From M55B154 sp964345775 (lineage in GTDB: Bacteria > Spirochaetota > UBA4802 > UB4802): a DNA stretch of 43,176 bases. The stretch is taken from NCBI GenBank assembly GCA_964345775.1, contig CAYFSO010000012.1, forward strand, positions 1 to 43,176. Reading direction: 5' to 3'. Position numbers and translations under genes: made by a program. The stretch's first letter is position 1, and the number at the start of each line of letters is the position of its first letter. The notes under the pieces are model-generated. The model worked only from the letters and a program-made list of their open reading frames with translations. It was not told the DNA's origin and made no database searches. Positions 7,032-15,952 of this stretch are shown here, piece after piece.

Positions 7032-7919
7032 ATGATAATTAAAAAGTTTAAAAGATACCTGTTGTTTATCCCGCTGCTGCTTGTAACTTTTACTGCACAG
7101 ATGCCCGACTGGGTCTTGATGAAAGACCTGGAAGGGAACCGGTATTACATGGACAGGCAGGGTAAAATATATACTTCAGACCAGCCGTCTAATTTCCTCA
7201 GAACAATAAATGATAAAAATATCGAGTTTTTTATCAACAAGGGGATAGCTCTCTGGAAAAGTGATCACCGGGAGAGGGGGTTAAGTCTTCTGAAGTCGTC
7301 ACTCTGCCTGCCGGTAACTTCCCAGAGAGTGTACCAGATGCAGAAAAAGGCCTCGAACTTTGTAAACCAGGTGAAAAAAAGAGAGGGAGAGCGGTATGAT
7401 GTGATCAACGAAAAGGCTCACCTGCTCCTTTACCAGGTAGAAAAAAATAAAACCAGGCTGGTTAACGAGATTACAGGCTACAGGATGACCCTGGCGGGTG
7501 TTGTATACGTGTTACATAAGAAATTCCGCGGTGATCACAGGGGATACCTGTATACAGGGATACGGATGGGTTGCATATTCGATGGAGACACATCAGGGTT
7601 CAAAGATACACCAGGGTCCTATGATGTGCTGATAGGGGTGGAGTCTGAGAGATTTCCTGCAAGGCTGCGTTCGGTGGATGAGTTGGAACAGCACTGGAAA
7701 CGAATAACCGGTGATGATACATTCAAAAGAACAGTAATAGTTGAAGAAGACAACAGCATCGTTTACAGTTATACTGATGAGAAAGGTGAGTTTGCAGGTA
7801 TGGAACGGTACATGTTCAATGGCAGGAAGGGGGCGTTTCTGCGCTGTATTCTCCCGTCATCAGAATTCCAGGCGAAAAGGGATATTTTGCAGGAGATCAT
7901 CATGTCATTCACCATGTGA
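7032..7919 (+). CDS. Hypothetical exported protein
   Basis: The 295-residue product starts with a basic stretch and a hydrophobic core (KKFKRYLLFIPLLLVTFTA), a signal peptide or N-terminal anchor. The mature part begins with DWVLMKDLEGNRYYMDRQGK, a short strand-turn pattern often seen in proteins reading out colour or peptidoglycan-like repeats, but I assign no family. A helical middle (ALWKSDHRERGLSLLKSSL) resembles a single TPR-like hairpin. The C-terminal third is beta-rich (VEEDNSIVYSYTDEKGEF). It converges with the GNAT gene with an 11-base gap. Function unknown. Confidence 0.6.
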   Translation: MIIKKFKRYLLFIPLLLVTFTAQMPDWVLMKDLEGNRYYMDRQGKIYTSDQPSNFLRTINDKNIEFFINKGIALWKSDHRERGLSLLKSSLCLPVTSQRVYQMQKKASNFVNQVKKREGERYDVINEKAHLLLYQVEKNKTRLVNEITGYRMTLAGVVYVLHKKFRGDHRGYLYTGIRMGCIFDGDTSGFKDTPGSYDVLIGVESERFPARLRSVDELEQHWKRITGDDTFKRTVIVEEDNSIVYSYTDEKGEFAGMERYMFNGRKGAFLRCILPSSEFQAKRDILQEIIMSFTM

Positions 7920-7930
7920 TACCTGGCGCA

Positions 7931-8392
7931 TTATCTTTCCAGTACCAGCGCGGTTTCGGTACAATGCTCACGGTTTGGACAATTCTGGCAGTCTTTCCAT
8001 ATCTTTTCTGGAAATGTATCCTTGTCCACTTCCTTAAATCCCAGCTTCTCGAAGAAAAGCGGGGAGTAGGTGAGTACAAAAATTTTGCTTCCGGGGAATT
8101 GTGCTATCAGGTATTCTGAAAGGTCTTTAACCAGCGCGGTTCCGGTTCCCCTGCCGGCTTCGGACGGGTATACCGCAAGTGAGCGTATTTCCTTGAGCCC
8201 GGGCCCGTAATCGTGATATGAGATCACCCCATTCACGCTGCCATTTTTTTCAGATACGAAAAAAAACTGGAGTGAATTGCGAATTTCTTCTGCCGATCGG
8301 GGGAGAATTATTCCTTTTCGGGCAAATGGATCAAGTATTTCCAGGATCGCTGGAATATCCTTTTCTGATGCATTCCTTATATTCTGTTTCAT
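7931..8392 (-). CDS. argA: GNAT acetyltransferase, N-acetylglutamate synthase-like
   Basis: This is a 153-residue GNAT protein. The acetyl-CoA loop is in EIRSLAVYPSEAGRGTGTAL, and the late LTYSPLFFEKLGFKEVDKD region is typical of the fold. The C-terminal pattern PEKIWKDCQNCPNREHCTE, with four cysteines, together with an early GIILPRS, is what short stand-alone N-acetylglutamate synthases show. That enzyme makes the first arginine precursor from glutamate and acetyl-CoA. The gene starts one base after the SPOR-protein stop (TGAcATG), so the two are co-transcribed. The GNAT fold is certain; substrate glutamate is likely, not proven. No other arg gene is nearby. Confidence 0.72.
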   Translation of the reverse strand: MKQNIRNASEKDIPAILEILDPFARKGIILPRSAEEIRNSLQFFFVSEKNGSVNGVISYHDYGPGLKEIRSLAVYPSEAGRGTGTALVKDLSEYLIAQFPGSKIFVLTYSPLFFEKLGFKEVDKDTFPEKIWKDCQNCPNREHCTETALVLER

Positions 8393-8393
8393 G

Positions 8394-8975
8394 TCATCTT
8401 TTCAGTACGGTTGCTTTTGAAAAGAGGCCATTCTCAGAATATTGCATAACTTTTTTCAAGGATTTTTTTGCATCCTGTATGTTCTCAAAAGGACCGGCAT
8501 AGATACGATAGCCTGAATCTTTCTGTGAGAGAATGATACGGAAGCCATCATGGCTAAGTCGTGTTGCCACCTTCTCTGCCTGCTGTTTTTGAAATTCGCT
8601 GCCTATGCGAATAACATAAGGGTAAGACTGGCGGGGATATACACTGGCGGCTGATACGGTATTATCGCTATCTGCCTTTTTCACCATTGCAGATACTTTT
8701 TTACCAATAGTTGCCACGGCCTCCCGCGTTCCGGGATCAACAATTTCCCTTTCAGATCCCGAGGTAAACTTTATTCCTACCACCAGCCCCGTGGTAAAGG
8801 ATATGATGCATAAGGCAATGATAAAAGAGAGCATTCGGTTGGCTTTTTTGCGGTATTTTTCATCATGCCGTGTATGGAATTCAGCAATGTTGTTGTAATA
8901 TTCAGGATCGGCGGCATTGTACTGGTTCCCGGCCTGGCGCATATGATTGCCGCTATAGAAATCTATGTTCTGCAT
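8394..8975 (-). CDS. SPOR-domain membrane protein
   Basis: The 193-residue product has a cytoplasmic N-terminus of about 48 residues. One transmembrane helix follows (MLSFIIALCIISFTTGLVVG), then a linker and a C-terminal SPOR domain (YVIRIGSEFQKQQAEKVATR, then GYRIYAGPFENIQDAKKSL). SPOR domains bind denuded glycan strands at division septa, so this is probably a septal envelope protein. The start has a GGGGACAGG stretch upstream. It is the first gene of a two-gene unit with the GNAT acetyltransferase, an odd functional pairing. Confidence 0.85.
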   Translation of the reverse strand: MQNIDFYSGNHMRQAGNQYNAADPEYYNNIAEFHTRHDEKYRKKANRMLSFIIALCIISFTTGLVVGIKFTSGSEREIVDPGTREAVATIGKKVSAMVKKADSDNTVSAASVYPRQSYPYVIRIGSEFQKQQAEKVATRLSHDGFRIILSQKDSGYRIYAGPFENIQDAKKSLKKVMQYSENGLFSKATVLKR

Positions 8976-9047
8976 GATATGCCTGTCCCCGTGTAGAATC
9001 TTTTTCGCTGGTTATAACCCTTACTTAGAAGTTCGACAGTTGAAAGT

Positions 9048-9782
9048 TTATGAATTAGCAAATAATTTTTTCAGCTTCCTGACTTCTGCCGGTTTAAGGG
9101 AGCGGTACGAACCGGATGGGAGCCTTCCCAGGGAAAGGGGGCCATATTGTACCCGCTTGAGGGCGATTACCCTGTAGCCAAAAATCTTAAAGGAGAGGCG
9201 AACCTGTCTCTTTTTACCCTCGGTTATGGTAATGAAAAACATGTGGCGTGAATTTTCAGTGAAGTTAATCACTGCAGGTGCAGTCTTTTTCCCGTAAAGG
9301 TTAATGCCGTGCTCCACTCTATGTTTATGTTCATCAGCGAGGTTGCTGTCGAGGGTGACAAGATATGTCTTTTCAACCCTGAACCGTGGATGGGTGAGAT
9401 GATAGGTGAGCTGCCCGTCATTTGTCAGCAGTAATAGTCCTTCAGTGTCCTTGTCCAGCCTGCCAACGGGTACCACCCCCTCTGCCTCATACCGTTCAGG
9501 AACCAGGTCCATTACAATTGGACGTTTCCGCTCGTCACTGCGGGAAGTGATATACCCCCTGGGTTTGTTCAAGAGCAGGTATACATATTTTTCGATCGGG
9601 CGCAGTTCCTTACCTTTCCAGGTTACATGATCTGTTTCCGGGTCAATCCTGGTTGAAAGATCCTTTACGGTCTTGCCGTTTATCCGGATCTCACCGTTAA
9701 GGATGAATTGTTCAACATTGCGACGTGAGCCAAGTCCGCAAAGAACAAGATATTTATTCAGCCTGAGAAGTTCCTTCGTCAT
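9048..9782 (-). CDS. rluB: rRNA/tRNA pseudouridine synthase, RsuA/RluB family
   Basis: The product is about 244 residues with an N-terminal S4 RNA-binding domain (LRLNKYLVLCGLGSRRNVEQ). The catalytic domain carries the family signature VGRLDKDTEGLLLLTNDG, in which the Asp of GRLD is the nucleophile. GKKRQVRLSFKIFGYRVIAL is also typical. It isomerises uridine in rRNA, 23S for RluB-type enzymes. I place the start at the second Met (MTKELLRLNKYL); the first Met, 12 bases upstream, is possible. Either way the start overlaps the 3' end of the upstream SH3 lipoprotein gene by about 30-40 bases. The RluB versus RluE/RsuA subtype cannot be fixed. Confidence 0.88.
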   Translation of the reverse strand: MTKELLRLNKYLVLCGLGSRRNVEQFILNGEIRINGKTVKDLSTRIDPETDHVTWKGKELRPIEKYVYLLLNKPRGYITSRSDERKRPIVMDLVPERYEAEGVVPVGRLDKDTEGLLLLTNDGQLTYHLTHPRFRVEKTYLVTLDSNLADEHKHRVEHGINLYGKKTAPAVINFTENSRHMFFITITEGKKRQVRLSFKIFGYRVIALKRVQYGPLSLGRLPSGSYRSLKPAEVRKLKKLFANS

Positions 9783-10512
9783 TATCGGTTTCATCCTGAC
9801 CGGCAGGTTCAGTATCCGTGTCTGCCTCGCTTATTTTCTTGAATCGGTATGTTGGATCTTTACGGTCATCCAAAAGTACGTAAGATTGTCCCCGGCGAAT
9901 AAAATATAGAGTTTTACCAAAAGAGGCCCCATCAAGGAAAATTATTTCGTTCTTGTTGAAGTTGAGGCTATAGGTACCTTCGATTCTTTTCCCGCCCTTC
10001 CTGTATGATACGTATTTGCCATCGCTGCTGATCTCTATCCCGTGATTGGTGAAATCACCCGTGCTGTTGAGACTCCACCATTTACCAGCAAGTTCTTTTC
10101 TTAACGAATCAGCCTGTTCCATCCAGAATTTATCAAGGTAGTTTTTCACCCCGTCGGATTTATCCGGCTGTACGATATCCAGTGTTGATCCGTACATCCA
10201 CCCGGAAATACCGTTTTCAAGCTGTATATTGTACCAGTAGTCATGCTTTTTGCCAATCCATTGGCGTATGCTTGAGCGATCCTTTATATGAACTACATCT
10301 CCCTTGTTGAGAAGCATTACCCGTGAGGAATACAGGTAAGGATCTACACGGACTGAGGCATTGTTCATAACCACTATTCCCCTGGTTTTCTTTTTCTCGA
10401 TGGGGGTGACGCTATCCACGGTATCCCCGGAACAACCAATGCAGGTAACCAGAAAAGCCAGTATGAACGAAATTATGAATTTCTGGGTTAAACCCCGGTT
10501 ACTATTCATCAT
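9754..10512 (-). CDS. SH3-domain lipoprotein
   Basis: This is a 252-residue lipoprotein. The N-terminal signal (KFIISFILAFLVTCIGC) ends in a lipobox with the acylated cysteine at about residue 27. A bacterial SH3 type 3 domain follows (about 45-115: GIVVMNNASVRVDPYLYSS, LLNKGDVVHIKDRS, WYNIQLENGISGWMYGSTL). The second half is a lipocalin/DUF-like beta region (GKWWSLNSTGDF, then KYVSYRKGGKRIEGTYSLNF). It ends in an acidic tail. SH3_3 domains commonly bind cell-wall peptides. The gene end overlaps the pseudouridine synthase start, so the two are co-transcribed. Confidence 0.75.
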   Translation of the reverse strand: MMNSNRGLTQKFIISFILAFLVTCIGCSGDTVDSVTPIEKKKTRGIVVMNNASVRVDPYLYSSRVMLLNKGDVVHIKDRSSIRQWIGKKHDYWYNIQLENGISGWMYGSTLDIVQPDKSDGVKNYLDKFWMEQADSLRKELAGKWWSLNSTGDFTNHGIEISSDGKYVSYRKGGKRIEGTYSLNFNKNEIIFLDGASFGKTLYFIRRGQSYVLLDDRKDPTYRFKKISEADTDTEPAGQDETDNDEGTSQAE

Positions 10513-10690
10513 CGTGTACCTCTACGGTGAAAACTCTTATCACGTTTTACTTAATGGATAATGACAGACACTACGTCAATTAACTTTTACCATGGTATCA
10601 TATACTTTTTCCTGCTGAATTTGTCTTGACTGCAGGTGTTGGTGGTATTTAAGGTACGAATAACTCAGGATTAACATCATACAGTAAATC

Positions 10691-11281
10691 ATGAAAGCAA
10701 GAGATCTCTTAGACGGAAGGATATTAACCTTTTCGAATTTCCTCTCAGCATCGAGAGTTATTCTGTTCCCGGTGGCAGCATATGCTCTTTACCTGGAAAG
10801 TGTATCGGGCAATATCCATTACCGTTATTATGCCTTACTAACACTGCTGGTTATGGTAGCCTCGGATATTTTCGATGGCTTCTTTGCCCGCCTTTTTAAC
10901 CAGGTCTCAAGACTGGGCCAGTTCCTTGACCCGGTGGCCGACAAGATCGCCACGGCGGGAATGGCATTTGTATTATATTACTTCAGGGAAATGCCGTTAT
11001 GGATAGTAGTGGTAATAGTATTTCGTGATATGATCAATATTTACGGTGGATTTATCATGTTCCATAAACGGGACATACAGGTCAGGTCAAACCTGCTGGG
11101 TAAAATTCTTGTTGGTATACTGGCACTGTCCGGTTTCATTTTCATAGCTTCACCGGGTTTTGATCTTTTTGGGATAACCTTCCAGGACGTCTGCGTGGGG
11201 CTGATCATGTTCTTCGCGGTCATGTCTAATATTGCATACTGGAATACCTATTCATACCTTTACCTTAACAGGCAGCGCTGA
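10691..11281 (+). CDS. pgsA: CDP-alcohol phosphatidyltransferase (PgsA-like)
   Basis: This is a 196-residue integral membrane enzyme with about five or six hydrophobic segments. It carries the complete CDP-alcohol phosphatidyltransferase motif: Asp62-Gly63, Ala66-Arg67, Gly76, Asp80 and Asp84 in the spacing D-G-x2-A-R-x8-G-x3-D-x3-D, plus Asp59 before it. The likely reaction is CDP-diacylglycerol plus glycerol-3-phosphate to phosphatidylglycerolphosphate at the inner membrane. Other head groups (for example inositol phosphate) are used by relatives, so the substrate is inferred. The ATG lacks a good ribosome binding site. The amidase gene follows after 8 bases. Confidence 0.8.
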   Translation: MKARDLLDGRILTFSNFLSASRVILFPVAAYALYLESVSGNIHYRYYALLTLLVMVASDIFDGFFARLFNQVSRLGQFLDPVADKIATAGMAFVLYYFREMPLWIVVVIVFRDMINIYGGFIMFHKRDIQVRSNLLGKILVGILALSGFIFIASPGFDLFGITFQDVCVGLIMFFAVMSNIAYWNTYSYLYLNRQR

Positions 11282-11289
11282 TAGCAATC

Positions 11290-12498
11290 GTGTTAAAACC
11301 TTCAACCATATTTCCATATATATTGTCTGGATTGCTGGCCGCTTCTCTATGGTGCATCATCATTAATGCGGCTGTCAGTGTATATGCTTCAGATGAACGA
11401 CTTGAAATTCGCATACAAAATTACAGGGGAAAACAATATGTTTCCCTCTATGATCTCAACAGGGCTACATCACTGGAATCAACGTATGATTTCATTTTAC
11501 AGCGTGGCAAGATCTATCGTGGAAATTCATATGCCGTGTACCAGCCGGGCCTGTCTGTAGCCATAATAGACGGCGCCCTTACCCAAATGGATTATCCGGT
11601 GGAAAGGGTGCGCGGTGAAGTTTTACTTCCACTGGAACTATCCAGTGCAATATTGTCCAGGTTCTACCCGGCATACGAGGTGAAACTGAAACCTCCATAC
11701 CTTCATGTGAACAGGTTAATACGGAAGCCGCCACCTGCCGATTACAGGAAACCACGGGAACCAGTGCATACTTCAAGGGATACCATACGGTTTTTAGTAA
11801 TTGATGCAGGGCATGGAGGCAAAGATCCCGGTGCCATCGGGAAGGGAAATGTCCGGGAAAAAGTAATAAACCTGAAGCTGTCAAGAATGGTGAGAGATGA
11901 ATTGAGACGCAGGCTTAAAGATGTCCGCATCATTATGACCAGGGATGATGACAGGTTTATTGAGCTGGGAAAACGTACAGAGATTGCCAACAGGCAGTTG
12001 AAGAAAGGAACTAACGGGATTTTTGTCAGTATACATGTGAATGCATCAGTATCTCACAAGGTTTCCGGGTTTGAGACGTATTTTCTATCACAAAATCCAA
12101 CTAACGAGGAAGCCAGGTCAACGGCAGCCCTTGAGAACAACGTGGTTATACTGGAAGATGAGAAAAGCAGGAAGAAGTACAGGGACGCAGACCTCATTGA
12201 AGCACTCATGATAACCACGCAGATCCAGAAAGAAAGTTCCATGCTGGCGCATAGTGTACAGAAGGGCATGGATAAAAAAATATGGGAATTCAAGTCAAGG
12301 GGAGTGAAAAAAGCTGATTTTTTTGTTCTACGTGGTGCATTGATGCCGTCAATACTGGTTGAAGTTGGTTACTTAACAAATAGTAAAGAGCGTGGTTATA
12401 TTCTGAAATCTTCATACCAGAAAAAGATCTCCCGTGGCATTGCCAGCGGGATCGTTGACTTCATCCAAACGTATAACAGGGAGATCATCAGCAAGTAA
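11290..12498 (+). CDS. N-acetylmuramoyl-L-alanine amidase (Amidase_3)
   Basis: The 402-residue exported protein has a signal peptide/anchor (residues 8-33). An N-terminal beta-rich AMIN-like or copper-amine-oxidase-N-like region spans about 35-145. The C-terminal Amidase_3 catalytic domain spans about 165-395. Zinc ligands are visible as His175 (DAGHGGKDPG), Glu190 (VREKVIN) and His249 (SIHVNAS); the catalytic Glu358 is in LVEVGYL. It cleaves the amide between MurNAc and L-Ala in peptidoglycan. The start is GTG with a weak ribosome binding site, 8 bases after pgsA. The following GerMN gene is a common neighbour of such amidases. Assignment is secure. Confidence 0.9.
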   Translation: MLKPSTIFPYILSGLLAASLWCIIINAAVSVYASDERLEIRIQNYRGKQYVSLYDLNRATSLESTYDFILQRGKIYRGNSYAVYQPGLSVAIIDGALTQMDYPVERVRGEVLLPLELSSAILSRFYPAYEVKLKPPYLHVNRLIRKPPPADYRKPREPVHTSRDTIRFLVIDAGHGGKDPGAIGKGNVREKVINLKLSRMVRDELRRRLKDVRIIMTRDDDRFIELGKRTEIANRQLKKGTNGIFVSIHVNASVSHKVSGFETYFLSQNPTNEEARSTAALENNVVILEDEKSRKKYRDADLIEALMITTQIQKESSMLAHSVQKGMDKKIWEFKSRGVKKADFFVLRGALMPSILVEVGYLTNSKERGYILKSSYQKKISRGIASGIVDFIQTYNREIISK

Positions 12499-12627
12499 AA
12501 CCCGGTAGTGGATCATGAAAAATGTCGAATGTGAATTTTTTTCTTGTAACGGTGGTATTATCTATTGTATATGGCTAAGGTAATTAGAAATGCTGCTTTA
12601 CAGAGGATCAATTACGAGGCGTTATAA

Positions 12628-13227
12628 ATGAAATCGTTTCTGGAAAAGATCAGGAAAAAATACAGGGATATTGTATATATAATACAGAATCCTCCAGAAG
12701 ATCGGAAAAAAAGGTACCGAAAGATTCTTCTGTTCGTATCCGTGTTATGCATTATTGATTACCTTGCGTTCAGCTACCTGGCACATAATAACGTGTTTGA
12801 TATATTCCCTTCCATTCCCGTTATTGACACTCGTGACCAGGTCAATGTATACCTTCCAGACCTGCAGACAGACAGAATGCTAAAGGAAACAAGGTTAATA
12901 AAAAGATCAGATGATATGAGTGTACAGGTGCGTCAACTTGTTAAAACGGTTGCCCGTGGATCAAAATATGAAAACACGTCGGTTATTGTACCCGTGGATC
13001 TTCATATTCGGAAGGTATGGCTTGAAGGAGATTCATGTATCATTGATTTTGAACTTTCCAGGATCGCCGGCAACTCTCCTGTAATTGATGGCTCCGAAAA
13101 GGCATTTCTGACAGCAGTAAATAAAACTATCAGTGAGAATATAAAAAGCATAACCCGCGTGGTTTTCCTTGAAAACGGTATACCGGGAAAACGCATGTGG
13201 GAATTGTCTGAATCAGCGTATTATTGA
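12628..13227 (+). CDS. GerMN-domain membrane protein
   Basis: The 199-residue protein has a basic cytoplasmic N-terminus, one membrane helix (KILLFVSVLCIIDYLAFSYL), then an extracytoplasmic GerMN domain. Hallmarks are VNVYLPDLQTDRMLKETRLI, then VPVDLHIRKVWLEGDSCIID and ITRVVFLENG. GerMN domains occur in GerM and in partners of cell-wall amidases. The gene follows the amidase by 129 bases on the same strand and converges with dapF. The intervening gap has a possible promoter (TTGTAA near 12543, then TATATG) of low confidence. Role: probably assists or localises peptidoglycan hydrolysis, inferred from family and neighbour. Confidence 0.75.
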   Translation: MKSFLEKIRKKYRDIVYIIQNPPEDRKKRYRKILLFVSVLCIIDYLAFSYLAHNNVFDIFPSIPVIDTRDQVNVYLPDLQTDRMLKETRLIKRSDDMSVQVRQLVKTVARGSKYENTSVIVPVDLHIRKVWLEGDSCIIDFELSRIAGNSPVIDGSEKAFLTAVNKTISENIKSITRVVFLENGIPGKRMWELSESAYY

Positions 13228-13236
13228 TCCGGCGAT

Positions 13237-14073
13237 CTATCCGGGCCAGGTTCCCTGGAACACTTCAACTGCGGGCCCAGTGAGGTACACGTTATTGTCT
13301 TCCTCGTCCCATTTGGTATTCAGGTCACCACCCCGCAGGTGAACAAGTATGGATCTGCCTGTTTTCCTGTTCATTACGCCTGCAACAGTTACCGCCGAAG
13401 CCCCCGTTCCGCAGGCAAGGGTTTCACCACTGCCGCGTTCCCAGGTCCTCTGGATGACTTCATTCTCATTTACTATCTGTACGAATTCCACGTTGGTCTT
13501 GTTGGGAAATAACTCGTGCAATTCTATCATGGGACCGTATTTCTCAAGCGGGAACTGTTCCACGTCTTCCACGTATATTATGACATGTGGATTGCCCATT
13601 GATACGGCCGTTATGTTAAACTTGACACCGTCCACCTGCAATTGTTCATCGATGACGGTACCCGGTTCTCCCGTCATGGGTATACGTTCGCGGAGTATGA
13701 TAGGTTCACCCATGTTTACGGTTACCGAGTTGACTTTTTTGTTCTTCACACTAAGATCAAGATATTTGATGCCGGCAAGAGTTTCCACTGAAATGTTCTT
13801 TTTATCGGTAAGTCCATGGTCATGCACGTACTTCGAAAAACACCGGATGCCATTGCCGCACATTTCCGCCTCGCTTCCGTCTGCGTTAAACATTCGCATC
13901 CTGAAGTCGGCCTCGTCTGAGGGCATAATAAGTATTAGTCCATCGGCACCAATGCCGAAATTCCTGTCACTCATTTCAACGGCAAGTTTTGACGGGTTTT
14001 TTAGTGGATGTGTATGGGTATCTATGTATATATAGTCATTCCCGGTACCATGCATTTTTGTAAATGGGATCAT
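13237..14073 (-). CDS. dapF: Diaminopimelate epimerase
   Basis: This is a 278-residue DapF with both catalytic cysteines in context: Cys72 in EMCGNGIRCFSKY and Cys221 in LACGTGASAVTVAG. The N-terminus FTKMHGTGNDYIYID is also diagnostic. It interconverts LL- and meso-diaminopimelate for lysine and peptidoglycan synthesis in the cytoplasm. A GGAG ribosome binding site precedes the ATG. The gene stands alone on the minus strand, between convergent GerMN and divergent deacetylase genes, in a peptidoglycan-rich neighbourhood. If the lineage is spirochaetal, a dapF gene is worth noting because some spirochaetes use ornithine rather than DAP in the wall. Confidence 0.96.
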   Translation of the reverse strand: MIPFTKMHGTGNDYIYIDTHTHPLKNPSKLAVEMSDRNFGIGADGLILIMPSDEADFRMRMFNADGSEAEMCGNGIRCFSKYVHDHGLTDKKNISVETLAGIKYLDLSVKNKKVNSVTVNMGEPIILRERIPMTGEPGTVIDEQLQVDGVKFNITAVSMGNPHVIIYVEDVEQFPLEKYGPMIELHELFPNKTNVEFVQIVNENEVIQRTWERGSGETLACGTGASAVTVAGVMNRKTGRSILVHLRGGDLNTKWDEEDNNVYLTGPAVEVFQGTWPG

Positions 14074-14132
14074 TGTGATGCTCCACGTGCAAATTTAATT
14101 ATGTAGAGGAAATATGGGTATTGCTGTATCAA

Positions 14133-14161
14133 TTGTCAAGAAATCTTTAATATTATATGAT
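14133..14161 (+). promoter_or_regulatory. Sigma70-type promoter for the polysaccharide deacetylase gene
   Basis: TTGTCA (14133-14138) and TATGAT (14156-14161) are separated by 17 bases. It lies in the dapF/deacetylase divergent gap with a leader of about 50 bases. Confidence 0.5.
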
Positions 14162-14220
14162 TTCACTGGCTGAGAGTATGTGTCGATACAGTAACTGATA
14201 ATCCATTTGAGACCAACTTG

Positions 14221-15048
14221 ATGAAAAAAGACCTGGTAACAATAACTGTTGTCTTTCTCATGCTTGCAGGTATAGCCATGTACGTGTTCGTGTTGCAGGT
14301 GCCTGCAGGGTACAGGACAATGCTGGTTGAAGATACCACCTGGGAAAAGACAACACCGCGTAATCACGGCCGCTTCGAAAAGGTTCCCATTGTGTTGTAT
14401 CACAACATAGATGGTAAAGGCATATATTCCCTGCCTCTTGAAGTATTACGAAACCAGTTTGCCCTGTTCAGGGAAAAGGGGATAAATGTTATATCAATTG
14501 AAGAGCTGGAAAAGAGAATGATCACGGAAAAAAAATTCAGCAGCAGGGCCATATGTATCACCTTTGATGATGGCTACTATTCCATGTATAGTAAACTGCT
14601 GCCCCTTGCCAGGGAATTTGATTATCCTGTTACCCTTTTCGTGTACCTTGACAACGTGTACAGCCGTGCAAGATCAAGTATTACCTGGGAAAACCTGAGA
14701 GAACTTGAAAAGAACGGTATCAGCATACAATGCCATTCCATAACCCACCCTGATCTTACCGCTATCCGGGATGCTGATACCCGGGAATCACGGTACAGGC
14801 TGTACGAAGAGATCTACCTGGCGAAAAGAATAATGGAAATGTACATGGAAAAGCCCATCAAGTACTATGCGTTTCCTTATGGCAGGTATGACCTGAGACT
14901 GGTTGAACTGTGCAGGTACGCGGGTTACGAAAGGGTATTTTCAACTGACTATGGTTCGAATATTGTTACACGTTCGAATTTCTGCCTGCGAAGGCATCAT
15001 ATAAAGAGAACATACTCCCTTGATACAGTGGAATCAATTGCAAGGTAA
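14221..15048 (+). CDS. Polysaccharide deacetylase (NodB-type), membrane-anchored
   Basis: The product is about 275 residues with an N-terminal anchor or signal (LVTITVVFLMLAGIAMYVFV). A carbohydrate esterase 4 (NodB) domain follows. The metal/catalytic motif is in ICITFDDGYYS; the second histidine motif reads HSITHPDL, the third FPYGRYD. An early PIVLYHNI is typical of this subgroup. It removes N-acetyl groups from a polysaccharide outside the inner membrane, possibly peptidoglycan or an exopolymer; the substrate is unknown. The start ATG is preferred over the TTG directly before it. It is in an envelope-enzyme cluster. Confidence 0.83.
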   Translation: MKKDLVTITVVFLMLAGIAMYVFVLQVPAGYRTMLVEDTTWEKTTPRNHGRFEKVPIVLYHNIDGKGIYSLPLEVLRNQFALFREKGINVISIEELEKRMITEKKFSSRAICITFDDGYYSMYSKLLPLAREFDYPVTLFVYLDNVYSRARSSITWENLRELEKNGISIQCHSITHPDLTAIRDADTRESRYRLYEEIYLAKRIMEMYMEKPIKYYAFPYGRYDLRLVELCRYAGYERVFSTDYGSNIVTRSNFCLRRHHIKRTYSLDTVESIAR

Positions 15049-15063
15049 ACAGTAAAAAATTTC

Positions 15064-15092
15064 TTGACACAAATGAAGATGATGTCAATTAT
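15064..15092 (+). promoter_or_regulatory. Sigma70-type promoter for the M23 peptidase gene
   Basis: TTGACA (15064-15069), 17 bases, AATTAT (15087-15092). The leader of about 105 bases contains a small hairpin (AAGCCC/GGGTTT around 15159-15174). Confidence 0.55.
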
Positions 15093-15205
15093 TAATGTTC
15101 ACATTTGTTTTTCGATCTAAATCCCTTTTTCCCAAATTGTAAATACATGTGATATAGAAAGCCCTTTCGGGTTTAGCTTTAAATTAGTGGAGAATCAGTG
15201 CGGTT

Positions 15206-15952
15206 ATGAAAAACTTGCATCGTTGTGCCGTAATTGTAATATTTCTCGTGGTTGTCATTTTATCCGGCGGCATTTTCGCTGGTGAAGCTGTTTTCCTTGA
15301 TACTAAAGATATTCAGCGTTACAGGGGAAGTATCGGGAAATGGACATATTTTCGTTCTTACAATCAGGCCTCTTCATTTTTTAAACAATGCGGTACCGAT
15401 ACGCCATCGGTGTGCGGGATCAACGAAATATCACGCAGGCAGATAGCCGGTACATATATTTTTGTTCCTTACAGCGATGAATATATTGAGGGCTTAAAGG
15501 CAGCCGGAAGTGATTTCGTCGCTACCGTTTCAGAAACGGACCAGTTCATATGGCCCATACGCAACACCGAGTTGATAACCTCCGGTCTTGGAAGAAGATG
15601 GGGAAAACTTCATCCGGGCGTTGATATCCCTTCTGCAAGAGGTACCATCATACGGGCTGCAATGGAGGGAAAAGTAATTTTCCGTGGTTTTGCAGGAGGT
15701 TACGGGCGAATGGTTACACTTGAACATCGCAATGGATATGTAACAAAGTACGCGCACAATTCAGTACTGCTTGTGAAAAAAGGTGATTACGTACAGAAAG
15801 GCCAGGTTTTGGCACTTGTTGGGAGCACAGGGCACTCCACGGGCAATCACCTGCATTTTGAGATCAGGTGTGAGGATATCCCTTTGAATCCCCTGGATTT
15901 TTTACCTGAAAGAAGCAACCTCGAGATAAGGCATCCCGGTCGTTTATATTGA
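15206..15952 (+). CDS. M23 (LytM-type) metallopeptidase, exported
   Basis: The 248-residue product has a signal peptide (CAVIVIFLVVVILSGGIFA). It has an N-terminal region of about 90 residues without a LysM I can recognise, and a C-terminal M23 domain. Zinc ligands appear in HPGVDIPS and in NHLHFEIR, and the catalytic-side His is in KYAHNSVLL, so it should be active. It cleaves peptidoglycan cross-links in the periplasm. GGAG lies 13 bases before the ATG, a rather long spacing. Its stop overlaps the start of the PHP gene (TTGA), indicating translational coupling. Confidence 0.87.
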   Translation: MKNLHRCAVIVIFLVVVILSGGIFAGEAVFLDTKDIQRYRGSIGKWTYFRSYNQASSFFKQCGTDTPSVCGINEISRRQIAGTYIFVPYSDEYIEGLKAAGSDFVATVSETDQFIWPIRNTELITSGLGRRWGKLHPGVDIPSARGTIIRAAMEGKVIFRGFAGGYGRMVTLEHRNGYVTKYAHNSVLLVKKGDYVQKGQVLALVGSTGHSTGNHLHFEIRCEDIPLNPLDFLPERSNLEIRHPGRLY